A DNA stretch of 64,000 nt from Incurvaria masculella (lineage: Eukaryota; Arthropoda; Insecta; Lepidoptera; Incurvariidae), in NCBI GenBank assembly GCA_946894095.1, contig OX335645.2, forward strand, positions 23,583,001 to 23,647,000. The letters are read 5' to 3'. Position 1 is the stretch's first letter, and every line of letters begins with the position of its first letter. The position numbers and the translations under genes are program-made. Of this stretch, positions 23,019-34,026 are shown piece after piece. The notes beneath the pieces were generated by a model. That model was not told the origin of the DNA. It was given only the letters and a program-made list of their open reading frames with translations, and searched no databases.

Positions 23019-24085
23019 CTGACTGACTGACATTTTATAAATTGTATAGTCATTTTATTGCTCTAATTTATTTCGATTTGTTTGATTTTGTCTGTTTTTC
23101 TTCGTTTTTTTTATTTAAAAAACATGTAAATACATTTTTAGGTTTATTATGTTGATGATGAGTAATTACTGTATATTTCATGTATTTAGGACTGTGTGCC
23201 TCAGTAAAATATATTAATATTTTATTATTATTCACATTATATATTTGTTTAGCTAATTTTAGGTTTATATTATCTAATAAAAACATACAAAATCGTAGCC
23301 TTACAAAATATAAACCTAAAACTGTATTAAGCCTTAGGGAGGTCCCACCTGGGAGAAATCCAATAAGGCCGCTCCGAGCTACAGAAACCCCCGAACGATT
23401 CTCGTATTCGAGAGCAGAACCGCTTTCTGCATTATTATTGCATACCAACGCGACCTGTGTCTTTCTTCGCTTGACTTTTTCGTCGTGAAAAAGTCGACAA
23501 CCTTCCGGCCTATGGGTTGACTGATCTGTGACAGTTAAAGTGTCGCTCGGTCACTTTTTCCCGCATAGCTCCCATCCCCCAAACGCGCTATAAGGGACAT
23601 AGTTCCAAAACCATTAACTAAAATCATTGTCGTTTTCTCAAACTGCTTGCGTGTCTAGAGCTACAAATCATTTGCTCACAGCAAGCTTGATTAAAGTCGG
23701 CGACAGAGTAAGGTCAGGTGTAGATGGTGTCGGACAAGTCGTGAGTGGTTGGAGTGTGGAATGCCGCTCCCAATCCGGATCCGACCGCCACATCCTCCAC
23801 CGCCCTCATCCGGACCTACTGACCACGCCTCGTTCCTTCGGATTCCTTTCTTCTCTACCAAGCAAGTCGCTTTAACAACGAATTATGAAATCATATTAAT
23901 TATATAATTGATCGTAAAACAAGGAATAGGTTTATATATTTATTTATTTTTCGCAATCTATGCGCCACTGTATTCTGATTATTATTTTTTACTTATGTGG
24001 CCACCTAGAAGGTTCTTACCTATATTTGAATCAATTAGACGCTAAATCTAGAAAAAAAATCAGACAATTTTTTATTCATGCCCAA
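23019..24085. other. no recognisable gene
   Basis: Frames at 23068-23448 (minus), 23180-23488 and 23627-23875 lack known motifs; the first two overlap on opposite strands. Confidence 0.4.
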
Positions 24086-24122
24086 ATCGAAATTGATCCG
24101 GGTGGAGCCGGGAACCTCAGCT
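24086..24122 (+). repeat. Helitron-like 3' end fragment
   Basis: GGTGGAGCCGGGAACCTCAG followed by CTAA. It matches the ends at 13341 (minus) and 33985-34026. It ends about 250 bases before the start codon of the 440-codon gene. Confidence 0.45.
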
Positions 24123-24372
24123 AATATTAAATATTTTTTTAGAATTGAGCTTATTCAAATGTTCGCGGATATTTAATGCTTTAGATTTTTCCATGACGTT
24201 CAGATTTCATGATTTAAAAAAGAATGCTGTCAATTCGCGAGATGACATTAAGTAACCTACATACTTTAAAATATATCATATATCTGATGATACGTTCTGG
24301 TATTTCCGTTATCGCAATTGATATTTAAAATTCTAAATTGAATTCATCTAAATTAAAAGTGTCACTAACATA

Positions 24373-25695
24373 ATGTCCACCACAGAAATAGCGAAGTCCC
24401 ATGATGAAGATTTTCTTTACTATTTAGATTTCACTAAGGACTACCGCGAGAGACTTCTACCCAGAAACGAACACCAACAATGCAAGTTGTGGTTGGATAA
24501 AATTGGTTCTGAAATATCCCACGGCGTCCTAGGTAGACGAATCCGAAATCATTGGCTATGTCGCCTCGTGACGTGCATACAGGAAGGTGCTCTTAATAAA
24601 TACTTCTTGACTAATCCGCCAGCAGGACCGCTACCGGAATATCCCGAGAGTGTAGGAACATCTGTAGTGTCCCCAGCTTGGTTGGACGATTTTGTTCAAA
24701 TAGATGACGGTCCTCAAATGTCGCGCGACGGAAGAACCTATCTGGCAACTCAAAAGCTAGAAGATGGTAGAGGTGCATTTGCCTATGTTGCGGTGACTCT
24801 GAATGATGGAGAGCCAGAATGGTTACCACAAGCCGGAAGAGAAAAGTTGAAGAATGCCTTGTCCCACGGTTTCGAGTATGCGTTGGGAAATGTATCACAG
24901 CCGGACCTAGCCATTGTTCTCGCTTCCAGAAAATCTGTAGAGCAACGGAAATCCGTTATGGACTACTACAACAATATTCTAGATAATATTCAGGGTCAAA
25001 TGGGTGGATTTATCAAGGAAGGCAGCTGCGACACGATCAATGATCTATTGATTAGAATGGTGGCTGGTTTACGAAAATCCAACAACTACAAGCAGTTTGC
25101 CAAACACCCACGCCGCGAGCGGTACTTCAGACTTCTGGAAAGACTAGCACGCAAAATTCGGCAAAGGATTCTCAGAATCGAGCGTCGAGAAATTCTCCTC
25201 GACGAAGTGGAGCGCCAGCTGATAAGCGAATCTTTGTTTTCGGACACATTTGTGCAGGAAAAACTGCCTTGGGCTGGTGCCGAGTGGTGGCATTATATTT
25301 CGCCCGAGATGTCAGAGGATAGGATATATAAGATGAAATATCTCTATCCGCCTGAATTGGTGGAGACGTTTCGAGTTCTCCTGGTAAAAGAGAAATATTC
25401 CATAGGGGACCGCGCTAGGAGACGACATGTGGACTATGTAGCTGAGTTGAACGCGGATTTGGAGCGGGAGAAGCGAGCGGGCGAGCAGCTTTGCGATGGA
25501 TGGCGGATGGCGGTAGCTGAAGCGGAGGCTGCACTGGCGGCGAGTGACCCCGACTATAAAGCGGCACTCGCTCCGGCTGCCGTAAGCCTCGACGAAGAGA
25601 TTGCGGAAACTGAACGGATATTGGAGAGGTTGGAAGAAGAGAACATCAACCTTTTTAAACAAGCCGACGAGTTGGCACTAAGAGTTGGTGTTTAA
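24373..25695 (+). CDS. uncharacterised 440-residue protein, DUF4485-like N-terminus
   Basis: This is the only long intact frame in the window: 440 codons, single exon, stop TAA at 25693-25695. The start is supported by A at -3 and by an in-frame TAA at 24349-24351, so no coding exon runs directly into it. Residues about 11-44 carry DEDFLYYLDF, a run to RLLP, then LWLDKI with Trp40. This resembles, from memory, the short N-terminal DUF4485 domain with its single conserved tryptophan. Residues about 245-292 are strongly basic and helical (RRERYFRLLERLARKIRQR). Residues about 355-438 are charged, Ala/Glu-rich and read as coiled coil. No signal peptide or membrane segment is visible, so a cytoplasmic or cytoskeletal protein is likely. 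Function is unknown. Lack of introns may mean a retrogene. No neighbouring gene gives context, and no AATAAA was seen close after the stop. Confidence 0.88.
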   Translation: MSTTEIAKSHDEDFLYYLDFTKDYRERLLPRNEHQQCKLWLDKIGSEISHGVLGRRIRNHWLCRLVTCIQEGALNKYFLTNPPAGPLPEYPESVGTSVVSPAWLDDFVQIDDGPQMSRDGRTYLATQKLEDGRGAFAYVAVTLNDGEPEWLPQAGREKLKNALSHGFEYALGNVSQPDLAIVLASRKSVEQRKSVMDYYNNILDNIQGQMGGFIKEGSCDTINDLLIRMVAGLRKSNNYKQFAKHPRRERYFRLLERLARKIRQRILRIERREILLDEVERQLISESLFSDTFVQEKLPWAGAEWWHYISPEMSEDRIYKMKYLYPPELVETFRVLLVKEKYSIGDRARRRHVDYVAELNADLEREKRAGEQLCDGWRMAVAEAEAALAASDPDYKAALAPAAVSLDEEIAETERILERLEEENINLFKQADELALRVGV

Positions 25696-26547
25696 AAGCT
25701 CCTTTAATCTACCTAACCGGTTTTCACGTTTCACTTATAGATGGTTTTGTTGAACTTCCTTGCATATTTTATAACACGTGCTTATAGTTTCTAAATATTA
25801 CAGATTATCACTGTTTGTTTTAAAATATTTAGAAGATCCGCAATTCAAAGAAAACAATTTAACCTACATTATTTTATGCCTTAGTTTACTATTACCCACA
25901 CACCCTCCCCCCCCCCCCTCTCTCTCACACACACACACACACACACCCTCTCTCTCACACACACACCCTTTCTCTCTCCTGTGTTTACATGTCATCGCAC
26001 AAAAACACTTCTTTCATTTGCATCATAAAAACAATTTCGTTTATCTAAGTAGTGACTTAAAAAAATTGCTGTACTTTTACAAAGCACCTTAAGTATCCAG
26101 TCGTTCCACTCAATTTTAATTGGAAAAATTGCTTCGTTTATGCAATCATTCGCTTTACATGTCCAAACCATCTAAACACACCCTTCTAAATCATCGTCAT
26201 TATACCTTTTAACACACCACTTATACGGAATAGCCACACCGCTTACCATACCATTTATTTGATTCCCCAGAAATGCACCGTTATCGCTGTAGACTTCGAA
26301 CGGTCACGACGGATGGCTCTGGTATAGTCCTCATATGGCGGCGCGAAGATATGTCCCAGGCTCATAAATCTGGTTCCGCCTCCTCCTCGCTAAATGTTAT
26401 GTGTGAAGTACCAACGTTAGTTATTATATTATTGTTCTCATCGACCATTAACTCAAGTCGTTGTTATGCTTTCGAGTCACACTTTACGATATTCGTATGC
26501 AAGGGAATGCGAAAGTGTGAGGTTTCGATTGCGACATTCTCTACACT
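25696..26547. other. 3' flank of the gene, no further gene
   Basis: Holds the microsatellite at 25896-25980. A 104-codon frame through the microsatellite and a 99-codon frame at 26273-26572 have no recognisable domain; the second runs into the MITE at 26548. Confidence 0.45.
25896..25980 (+). repeat. compound C / CT / CA microsatellite
   Basis: A C run is followed by (TC)n, (AC)n, (TC)n, (AC)n and a TC-rich end. It lies 200 bases after the stop codon of the 440-codon gene and may fall in its 3' untranslated region. Confidence 0.9.
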
Positions 26548-26791
26548 GGGGGTCCATTCAGGGCAAGAGTGAGTTCGAGTTCGGGAGTGAGTTAACCTAA
26601 AAATAGCTGGGAAATATATTATTATTAAAATAACGGAACCGTTATTTATACTTCCAACGTATTTAAGGGACAGACCAGATTTTTACCCAACTGTAATGAT
26701 CTTCAAGAAGTGTGGAAACATTGACTATTTACAAAAGTGAGTTGATATTTAGTGACGAATTCGAACTCACTCTTGCTCTGAATGGACCCCC
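26548..26791. mobile_element. GGGGGTCC MITE, copy 1
   Basis: Starts GGGGGTCCATTCAGGGCAAG and ends CTTGCTCTGAATGGACCCCC. The inverted ends extend for about 31 bases to GAGTGAGTTCGA. The core holds the palindrome AATAACGGAACCGTTATT. No coding capacity. Two further near-identical copies lie at 35942-36185 and 56520-56752. CT precedes and TG follows all three copies, so the exact boundary or target duplication is uncertain by two bases. Confidence 0.85.
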
Positions 26792-26976
26792 TGTACCAAA
26801 GTTAACACCTTATAATATATTTATTGTGTGTAGTCATATTTAGAGAATAGTTGTTCAGATATTGTATCCACCCATGCTATTTACATACAAAACAGTGACC
26901 AAAACAGATTAAAGGTTTGATATTTTTTTCATTAAATTAAATTTGTGCTTCGTTCACCTAACGAAACATTTTGAGC

Positions 26977-27142
26977 TCGCCCGGGTTAGTATCATAGCAT
27001 TGGATTAAAACATAGTCGAAGCGGCAATGAACACTTTGTCATTTTTCCATCCAGTTCAATGTAGCCGTGCTATATCATGGCACCTTATTCTTTGGGGAAT
27101 GCATGGGGATAGTAGGTGTGATATTAGTCATCATGGATAAAG
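26977..27142 (+). mobile_element. SINE tail fragment
   Basis: GCCCGGGTTAGTATCATAGC, GTCGAAGCGGCAATGAACA, TTCCATCCAGTTCAATGTAG and GTGTGATATTAGTCATCATG correspond to the shared 3' half of the window's SINEs. The head is absent. It lies tail to tail with the complete minus copy that starts at 27151. Confidence 0.75.
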
Positions 27143-27150
27143 ACATATGG

Positions 27151-27539
27151 ATACTTTTTTTTTTATGTGACTGGACATGGATGGCTAATACCACACCTTT
27201 TGTCATGGTATTAGCCCAACACACCACATGGGAACTAGGTGCCATGCCAGAACCTTCCTTATATTGCACGGCTACATTGAACTAGATGGAAAACACGGAC
27301 AATTTTCATTGCCGCTTCGACCATCGTTCATTCAATGCGATGGTACCAACCCGGGCGGGATTAACCCTACCACCTAGTAAGTAAGGAAGGCGACCTACAG
27401 TTTAACGTGGAATCCGAACCACGGCCAGCCTGTCTCAACGGTCGAATGGTCACCCATCCAAGACCAGACCGGACCCAGCGTTGCTTAACTTCGGAGAGCG
27501 ATCGCCGAAGTGTCGCGCCACTGGGCTATTGAGGCTGAC
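27151..27539 (-). mobile_element. hybrid tRNA/5S-headed SINE, full-length copy
   Basis: On the minus strand the copy starts GTCAGCCTCAATAGCCCAGT, passes through CTCCGAAGTTAAGCAACGCT and CTTGGATGGGTGACC, the shared tail, and ends in an A-rich tract (plus strand TTTTTTTTTTATGTGACTGG at the start). The central head matches the internal promoter of 5S rRNA genes (box A AAGTTAAGCAACG, box C GATGGGTGACC). Polymerase III transcription from this internal promoter is the expected mode of spread. Head and tail are complete. No clear target-site duplication was found. Confidence 0.85.
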
Positions 27540-28514
27540 AAATACAAAAAAAAATCCATTAGCGGGTCGAGACGAATTATATGTACTTAGATATAGACGG
27601 CACCCAAATGAGGTAAGTGGTTATAAAGTTATGGGCGGATAGAGGGGCTGAAAGACAGAAAGATGAACTCACAGATACAATTCAGACATGGTTACATGAC
27701 AGGTGTTATTTTAGATTTTAAATTAACAACAAGTTGAGGACATACGCCACCATCAAGTCGGGCACACGGGCACCTCGATCTTGTTCAATCATGCCACAAA
27801 TAACGCGGGAAAATCTTATCTAGCAACAAGCTGCTCGCGTTTAGTACATAAACGTTCGCGATAACGCGCGTTACTGCAATCAGCTGCATCGGATACCGCC
27901 GCCACCGCCTGCCGCCGCCTCGTGTCAGTCGGCGTGATTTGTGTTTACTGTTCTTGAGTCATTTCCATTAGCCGAACGAAACTTGTGATCAATGGATCTG
28001 AAAATATGATAAGCGCATGGTTTCTGGTTTCACTGTTTCTAGGTCAATACCCTTTTGTAAATAGGTTCGATTGGAAATTGTTTTTCGCTCGCTGGCTGTG
28101 CGTGTTAACCAGCTTTTCGACTTTGATTATAACGGGAGATACCAACAAAGAGAGAAGCTTATTTTCTTAAAAAAGGGTGCCGGAAAAATTTTTGGGAAAC
28201 AAATTAAAATTAAGTTAGTATTTCATGCTCTATGAAATCTTATTTGATAATGTTACGAGAATAAAACTCTGTGAGCGAATCTTAATTTTTGAAAGTTCGA
28301 GATACACGTTATGAAAGTTAAATATAACCATACAGTAAATTGACAAACATGTTGTTATTGTGAAGGTGTGATTGTGCATAAAACGGCGCGTGTAAGTTGC
28401 TTGTCACGGCCTAAAGCATCGATTGTTTAAATGTTTCTTTCTATCCGTCTTTTCAACAATTCGATAATTACTACGTAAACTTTTTAAACTCATATTAATT
28501 GGTAAATGTTATAA

Positions 28515-28561
28515 TAACCTATAGTTATTTTACGCTCACTGCGTATAATAACTATAGGTTA
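28515..28561. repeat. perfect 15-bp inverted repeat, 17-bp loop
   Basis: TAACCTATAGTTATT at 28515-28529 and its reverse complement AATAACTATAGGTTA at 28547-28561. Confidence 0.85.
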
Positions 28562-28987
28562 CTGTGGTTCTCAATTACTAATAGCCACTTTAAATCACTA
28601 AGTTTTTATGCATTAACAAAGAACCCTTCACATTATTATGATTATGAAATTTGTATAGTTGTAAATGTACCAAACATTTTTTTTTTCTCTCAAGACGTAC
28701 TTAGCATCTGGTGATGGACTTTGAATCCTCTTTTATGCAAAACAATTATTATCAGAATCTCTTCTTGAAGGTTTAAAACGTCAAACGAAATCTATAAATA
28801 TTGACCTGCAGGGTGCGCAACAAAAACACATTGTTATCGACAAAGATGCCCATCGCATTTTAGACTTCAACGACTTTAATAAAACCTCCGATTTTTCCAC
28901 TCTAGAACCTGGCCTGGACAGACAGGACTGACCAGAAATAAAAAAACTATGAGGTTACCAAGATTAATAAACTCGCTGGGTGACCAT

Positions 28988-29038
28988 GCAAGTGAGTGTT
29001 TAAATCTAACGTTTATTTTCATCTAGTGCCATGCTAAC
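28988..29038 (+). repeat. short dispersed repeat, copy A
   Basis: CAAGTGAGTGTTTAAATCTA then ACGTTT and ATGCTAACT align over about 51 bases with 33390-33440. The family is unnamed. Confidence 0.5.
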
Positions 29039-30135
29039 TGTCAAACGACATATTCGGCCGCGTGAACTGACATTTAACAGTTAGTACGCTACGAAAAGTT
29101 TTCATTATGAGACAATTCTGATGATACAGATCTTGCACATAACAGGGCTACGTATTCCTAATTTTGCTGTTCGACTGGCGACAGCTATAAACAAGGGACC
29201 AATTCCGTTTCCTAGCGATAAATCGCAAGTGTCTAAGACGGGAGATCGCTTCGCCTTTGTCTGATAAGGCGGGGCGGCGCGCCCCAGAGGCTGCGCGCTG
29301 TCCGCGCCGGTAATATGTCACAAATACAGTAATTACACTCCTGACACTTGCCCGCGCTCCGCTGATAACAGCTCTAATGTTGCCAGATTGCTGGATACTT
29401 GCAGAGCAGCAAAGCCCCCCTACGTTTCGTTATTGTTAAAATTTCCATTAATTACTTCTACTGAGAGGCGAAAAGCGCCGCGAGGTGTGCACATTTTATT
29501 ATATGTACAGTCAACCAAAGATTTAAGGATACACTTCCGGTTCAAGGAAAAGGTGAACAGTCGAAATACTTTGACTTTAGCAAAGAAACATAGATTTCCG
29601 AATTCGATTTTCGAAAAATGCCGTCAGTTAATAAAAATATTCTTTGAAATTATTTTAAGCTCGCAAGATATTTGTTTAGAAATTGCATGTATTCTGAGTA
29701 GATTACAGAGAAAATGAATAATAATTAAAACAAGTGAACTTATTCATGATCTGATATCAGGATTGTTGCTCTGAGTGTGTCAGCTATTTGCGTATCGCCG
29801 TTACGAGTAAGCGAATCGGTCAGACCTTGGGTAACACCTGACAGAAACTGCACCACGCGCCGCGCCGCGGCCGCCGCGCCACGCGCAACCACCATCGAGA
29901 ATAATATCGATAATTATTTACAACTCTACCGAGAACTCTACGGGCCTACCCGCTACCGCCCGGTGTACAGTCAGCGGAAAAAATACGCATCAAGTTTAGA
30001 ATACAAGTTAGGAAACGTCTTTTGACCTTTTCAAAAATAGGTCCGTCTAAATGGAAATTACATTTATCGAATATCACCGGACTTCAACAAAAAAACATGC
30101 GTGCCCAGAGTCCCTCAGTATTGGTATCAGATTTG

Positions 30136-30785
30136 TCACTACATAGTATAAAACAAAGTCGCTTTCTCTGTCCCTATATCCCTATGTATGCTTAAATCAT
30201 TAAAACAACGCAACGGATTTTAATGCGGTTTTTTTTAATAGATAGAGTGATTGAAGAGGAAGGTTTATATGTATAATAACATTCATTACATAGTGGAGAA
30301 ATGCTGTTATTTTTGAAGTTTCCAATGTAATGTATTTTTTCCGCTTACATTGCAAACGCAGGCTGAACCCTACGAGATTTATCAAAATAATGTACTACGT
30401 ATTTTACGCATTGAAAAGGTCTACAGAAAACTCCGCGATGGTATATATCTATCTCTTATGGATATTCCACAATAATTTTTTTTTGTCATTGACTTTTTAC
30501 GACAAATAATGGCTCATTTTCGAAGCGATTTTAACCAATACAGCATTAATCCTTATCCAATTAAATACCTTAAATACATTGTTGGTTTCATATAGATCTA
30601 TATGGCCCTTACAGCAAATGATTTAAATGCATATTTTCGAAGATATTACTGATTTAAAAATTGCGGGACCTAGCGTTTGCGGCGGTACCGGCCGGCCGGG
30701 GCGGCGGGAGAGTGCCTATAAATAGTTAAAAATAATATTTTTTTAAACGATCTTATGCCCGGGCAAAGCCGGGACGTGCTGCTAG
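30136..30785 (+). mobile_element. non-autonomous Helitron
   Basis: Starts TCACTACATAGTATAAAACA, a 5' TC start that I recognise from a widespread lepidopteran Helitron family, and continues AAGTCGCTTTCTCTGTCCC. It ends with the GC-rich hairpin GCCCGGGCAAAGCCGGG, a short spacer and CTAG at 30782-30785, followed by T. This matches the Helitron signature: 5' TC, 3' hairpin plus CTRR, no inverted ends. It is about 650 bases long with no helicase frame, so it would depend on an autonomous partner. The internal 60-codon minus frame is not a gene. Confidence 0.92.
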
Positions 30786-31816
30786 TTTAATATAAAGCAT
30801 TACTCTATTGAATATGTATGGTAAACAGTTAAAATTTATTTTTATAAATGTAATGTAGAGTCCAGAAATAACTATCCCTTTATGCAGAATCCTTAAATTC
30901 AATCGTCCGATTCTCGCTGACAGTACACATAGTTGTATACCGTGACGTCATTGTTATGTCACCTAATACCATACAAAGTGGAGGTAAGGCACTCTGTGTA
31001 CAACTGTGAGTGACACATTAGGAAACTTCCATAGTGTCAACTGTGTTGTTTCTCAAACCGTTGAATGATTCCGAAGTTAACATTCAAGTTCAGCATAAAG
31101 GAATCTATAAATTAAACTATGAAGAGAACTTCAACAACGAATGTAATATTATGTTCAATGTTTGTTTTATATTTCCGTAAGCGCGCGCACGATCGGTTCG
31201 CATCGTTTGTGATACTGACACTGAGACTTTGAGCGTGCAATCAAATCCATTCGTAGAATAAAAATTAGTTCAAAACGGACCGCGCGGTAAATAGGGCTAT
31301 TTACCTATTTAATAATGTATTTAAGGTCGGCCATTGACATCTTCGCAGGATAAGGGTTGCATTTAAGTTCTGAAGGTTTAATGTTGCGTTGCTACAATCC
31401 TCAAATTACATTAGGTAGGTGTTTTTAGTTCTAATATTGTTTTTCACTTTTTTAACGGCTGTACGAGCCACCCCGTCGCGGCGGGCCGCCATGTTGCGAC
31501 ACGGCCAGCTAAACGTTGCTACGCGTTTAATATTGAGCTGTCTGTAAATAGAATACGTTTCGGTGGCTCCATTCTGGGTCAGTCGGTGAATTAGCTGCCA
31601 TAAATAACATATTAGGTGCATATGTTAATATTACGCTGCGCCCAATGAGTAGGTTCCCTTGATTGCATACATTGTTTTAAGGCCTTACTGATTGCTGATA
31701 GCAATAACATTAGATAAATTGCCTCAGCAACCTAAAAATTACCAAACTTAATCAACTTTGTAATTCTGAGCTTAACGTTATATAGATTTACGGTTAACAA
31801 TACAATTAGCGTTTTC
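30786..31816. other. no recognisable gene
   Basis: GC-rich patch at 31455-31510; otherwise AT-rich. A 71-codon minus frame (31406-31621) is unrecognised. Confidence 0.4.
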
Positions 31817-31965
31817 TTTAAGGTTCCAATCCTCAAAAGGAAAAAGCAACCCTTATAAGACCACATTGTTGTCTGTCTGTCTGTCTTTCAAGAACCTTCT
31901 CGGGAACGCGTTATTTGGTCGAAATTAATGTCAAATTTTTCGGTGTAGACCGGTGTGACCGGATT
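31817..31965 (+). mobile_element. second microsatellite-associated element, GTCT type
   Basis: Starts TTTAAGGTTCCAATCCTCAA, then AACCCTTATAAGACCACATT and (GTCT)4, then a short core. The order, a GGTTCC start, an inverted-type AACCCT, then a 4-base microsatellite, parallels the HINE-like family but the sequence differs. I recognise it as a widespread lepidopteran repeat. The 3' boundary is not visible. Confidence 0.6.
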
Positions 31966-32352
31966 TTTTATAGATATAGATGCCTATATTCTATTTATAG
32001 TCATGGTGGTATCTCTTCATACTGCTTTTCCAAAGGAATTAAGAGCCCCATAAGACAGTTCCATTTATTATGAGAACGCCTTTTGTCGCAACTATTACAG
32101 GTACGGACAATTTTTATTGGCGCATCCATTGCGAACCGGTTTTATCTCATTACTTCACTAGTGGGTAGGACTACACTTTCACATAACATTTGAAATGTTA
32201 TGTGAAAGTTGTCCTGAAGTTACAAGGTAAGAGTATAATACACATTTCATCGCCGACTAATCTAGGTCGTAAAGGTGTTCAGACCTTGGGTCTCGAACAC
32301 AGGATAGAGCATGCCTTACAGTTAAACTAACTGCAGCGAAATAATAACCTGT
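31966..32352. other. nothing recognised apart from one hairpin
   Basis: Includes the hairpin at 32175-32209. Confidence 0.4.
32175..32209. repeat. perfect 17-bp hairpin with 1-base loop
   Basis: ACTTTCACATAACATTT, one G, then the exact reverse complement. Confidence 0.9.
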
Positions 32353-32582
32353 GGGTTTATTTTTCAACAGTATAATAATCAGCCAGATAACTATTAGACG
32401 GATTTATTTACCACTCTGCTTATTCATCCGTTATAGTAAGATCATATTGCGATTTGTAAAATTACAGTTAGATAATTGTGATAGAAGATATAATTCTCTC
32501 GTAATGACTATTCGTCTTTTGACAAACGTACATTTGTACTATCAGTCCGATCAGTACTATCTGAGGATTGAAAAATCGACCC
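32353..32582 (+). mobile_element. Harbinger-like MITE, copy 1
   Basis: GGGTTTATTTTTCAACAG at the start, CAGATAACTATTAGACGG inside, CGTCTTTTGACAAACGTACA and an end ATTGAAAAATCGACCC. It is collinear with 47427-47634 and inverted relative to 34438-34645. The 115-codon frame that spans it (32351-32698) is this MITE in translation. Target duplication is not clear at this copy. Confidence 0.7.
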
Positions 32583-32918
32583 TGAATCAAATAGGGTGTA
32601 GGTTTATAATAGGTCAAATAAATACGTTTTATTTAAATCCTATTGAAAATATCGCTATTTATCCCATATATCGTAGCATACGTCGCGTAGGAAAATAAAA
32701 CATTAAGAAGAAAGCCTTACTAAGCTTTACGGCAGCACGGAGGCAATTAAACAGAGTTGTAAACGTCAATCTGCTATCTGTGTACACCGCACATAACCCT
32801 GCTACGAGTTATTGTAAACTACGAGAATTGCATTTCGATATTCGTGTTTAATTTGCATATCGTACTTGAGCGCCGTATAGCACGAGTCCGAATTAGATTA
32901 TATAGTTTTTTAGTTTAT

Positions 32919-33151
32919 AATCCGGCCAAATGCGAGTCGAACTCGCACACGAAGAGTTCCGTACCATCGTACAAGATTTACCACAATACGTTTATTGTAA
33001 TTATATATTTTTTAATTTACTTTTTTCTTTTTAATTTTTAGCTATTTACGGTTCATCAGATACAGCCCTGAGAAAGACGGGCGCATGGACGGATAGCGGA
33101 GGCTTAGTAATATGGTTCCGTTGGTACCCTTTAGGTACAGAATCCTAAAAA
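32919..33151 (-). mobile_element. HINE-like element, copy 4, degenerate
   Basis: Plus strand shows ATCCGGCCAAATGCGAGTCG, GAGTTCCGTACCATCGTACA, GGTTCATCAGATACAGCCCT, then a reduced microsatellite (GACGGGCGCATGGACGG) and ACCCTTTAGGTACAGAATCC with AAAAA. Several substitutions mark it as old. Confidence 0.85.
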
Positions 33152-33223
33152 GTAAATTTAATTAACTTATAAAGTTTTGGTTCCTCGTGAAAACGTTGAA
33201 AGTAATATTATCATCACCATTGT

Positions 33224-33290
33224 CATCTTTTTACCGTCCAATGTTGGACATAGGCTTCTTCCAACGAGATCCATTTCGCTCGATTACTTG
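33224..33290 (-). pseudogene. RTE-type LINE C-terminal scrap
   Basis: The minus strand reads EEAYVQHWT, the terminal motif of RTE-like LINE proteins, as in the better copy at 22857-23018 (AYVQQWT). The bases upstream on that strand are too decayed to follow. Confidence 0.55.
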
Positions 33291-33389
33291 CCCTCCTCAT
33301 TCAGCTACAGCCAGCTGTATTTACCAGGGGTGTTAATATGATGAACAGACTAACGTGATGATTGATTTATTGTCTCGTTCGTATGATAT

Positions 33390-33440
33390 GATGAACAGAA
33401 AAGTGAGTGATTCAATCTAACGTTTAGACACATTTTGTAC
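33390..33440 (+). repeat. short dispersed repeat, copy B
   Basis: AAAGTGAGTGATTCAATCTA then ACGTTT and ATGCTAACT, partner of 28988-29038. Confidence 0.5.
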
Positions 33441-33984
33441 AATGCTAACTCGTAAATTTCAATTCGCTTGGCCAAATAACACGTCGTTTGACAGTTGGGG
33501 TTGTACGAAATACAACTTAACATCAGATTTTATTAACCAACTTGCCTGTTCACATGACGAGTTAGTCTCCCGGTCGCAGGTTATCTACCTAACGAAACGC
33601 ATTTACAATACAGCGAGAAAAACTAGTTTTTCGTGATATAAGATGTGACAGTAAATAAGCATTTCAATAATCCCGAGTATTGTTACAGTTATTTTAAATG
33701 GACTTCAATGCCCAGTATTCCCATTCCGATCTTATTAAAAGATCCTCTATACCCCATGTAAAAAAATAAAATGAATGTAATGAATAAGAATTAATCAAAA
33801 CTCGAGAACAGCTCAACCAATTCGGCAATTGTTTTTCAAACATTTGTCGCATTCCGAGGAAGGTTCCCGGTAATAGTTGGACCCAATACGTGGCACTGCT
33901 GTCGAGATCCAGAACTGAACGTTTGAATAACACGCCCGCGTATTAGGTGAAGCCACATTTTCCGGGCTCCGCTCGGGTGAATGA
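33441..33984. other. nothing recognised
   Basis: Small frames of 63-79 codons on both strands have no recognisable domain. Confidence 0.4.
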
Positions 33985-34026
33985 CCAAAGAGAAATCGGT
34001 CCAAGCGGAGCCGGGAACCTCAACTA
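33985..34026 (+). repeat. Helitron-like 3' end fragment
   Basis: ATCGGTCCAAGCGGAGCCGG, GAACCTCAACTAG, T. The sequence just before contains a related inverted GC-rich stretch (CCGGGCTCCGCTCGGG at about 33960-33976), so a terminal hairpin is possible. Confidence 0.5.

Larger units (their letters stand above)
27540..30135. other. long stretch without recognisable genes
   Basis: Contains GC-rich patches at 27870-27940, 29245-29350 and 29860-29960. The middle patch includes CTGATAAG and GCTGATAACAGC, which fit GATA-factor sites; this is suggestive only. The hairpin at 28515-28561 and the repeat at 28988-29038 are listed separately. An 82-codon frame at 29777-30025 runs through a GC-rich patch and is not recognised. 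Confidence 0.4.

Noticed and set aside
32351..32698. 115-codon plus frame
   Set aside because: Two thirds of it is the Harbinger-like MITE, and the copies at 34438 and 47427 do not keep the frame open.
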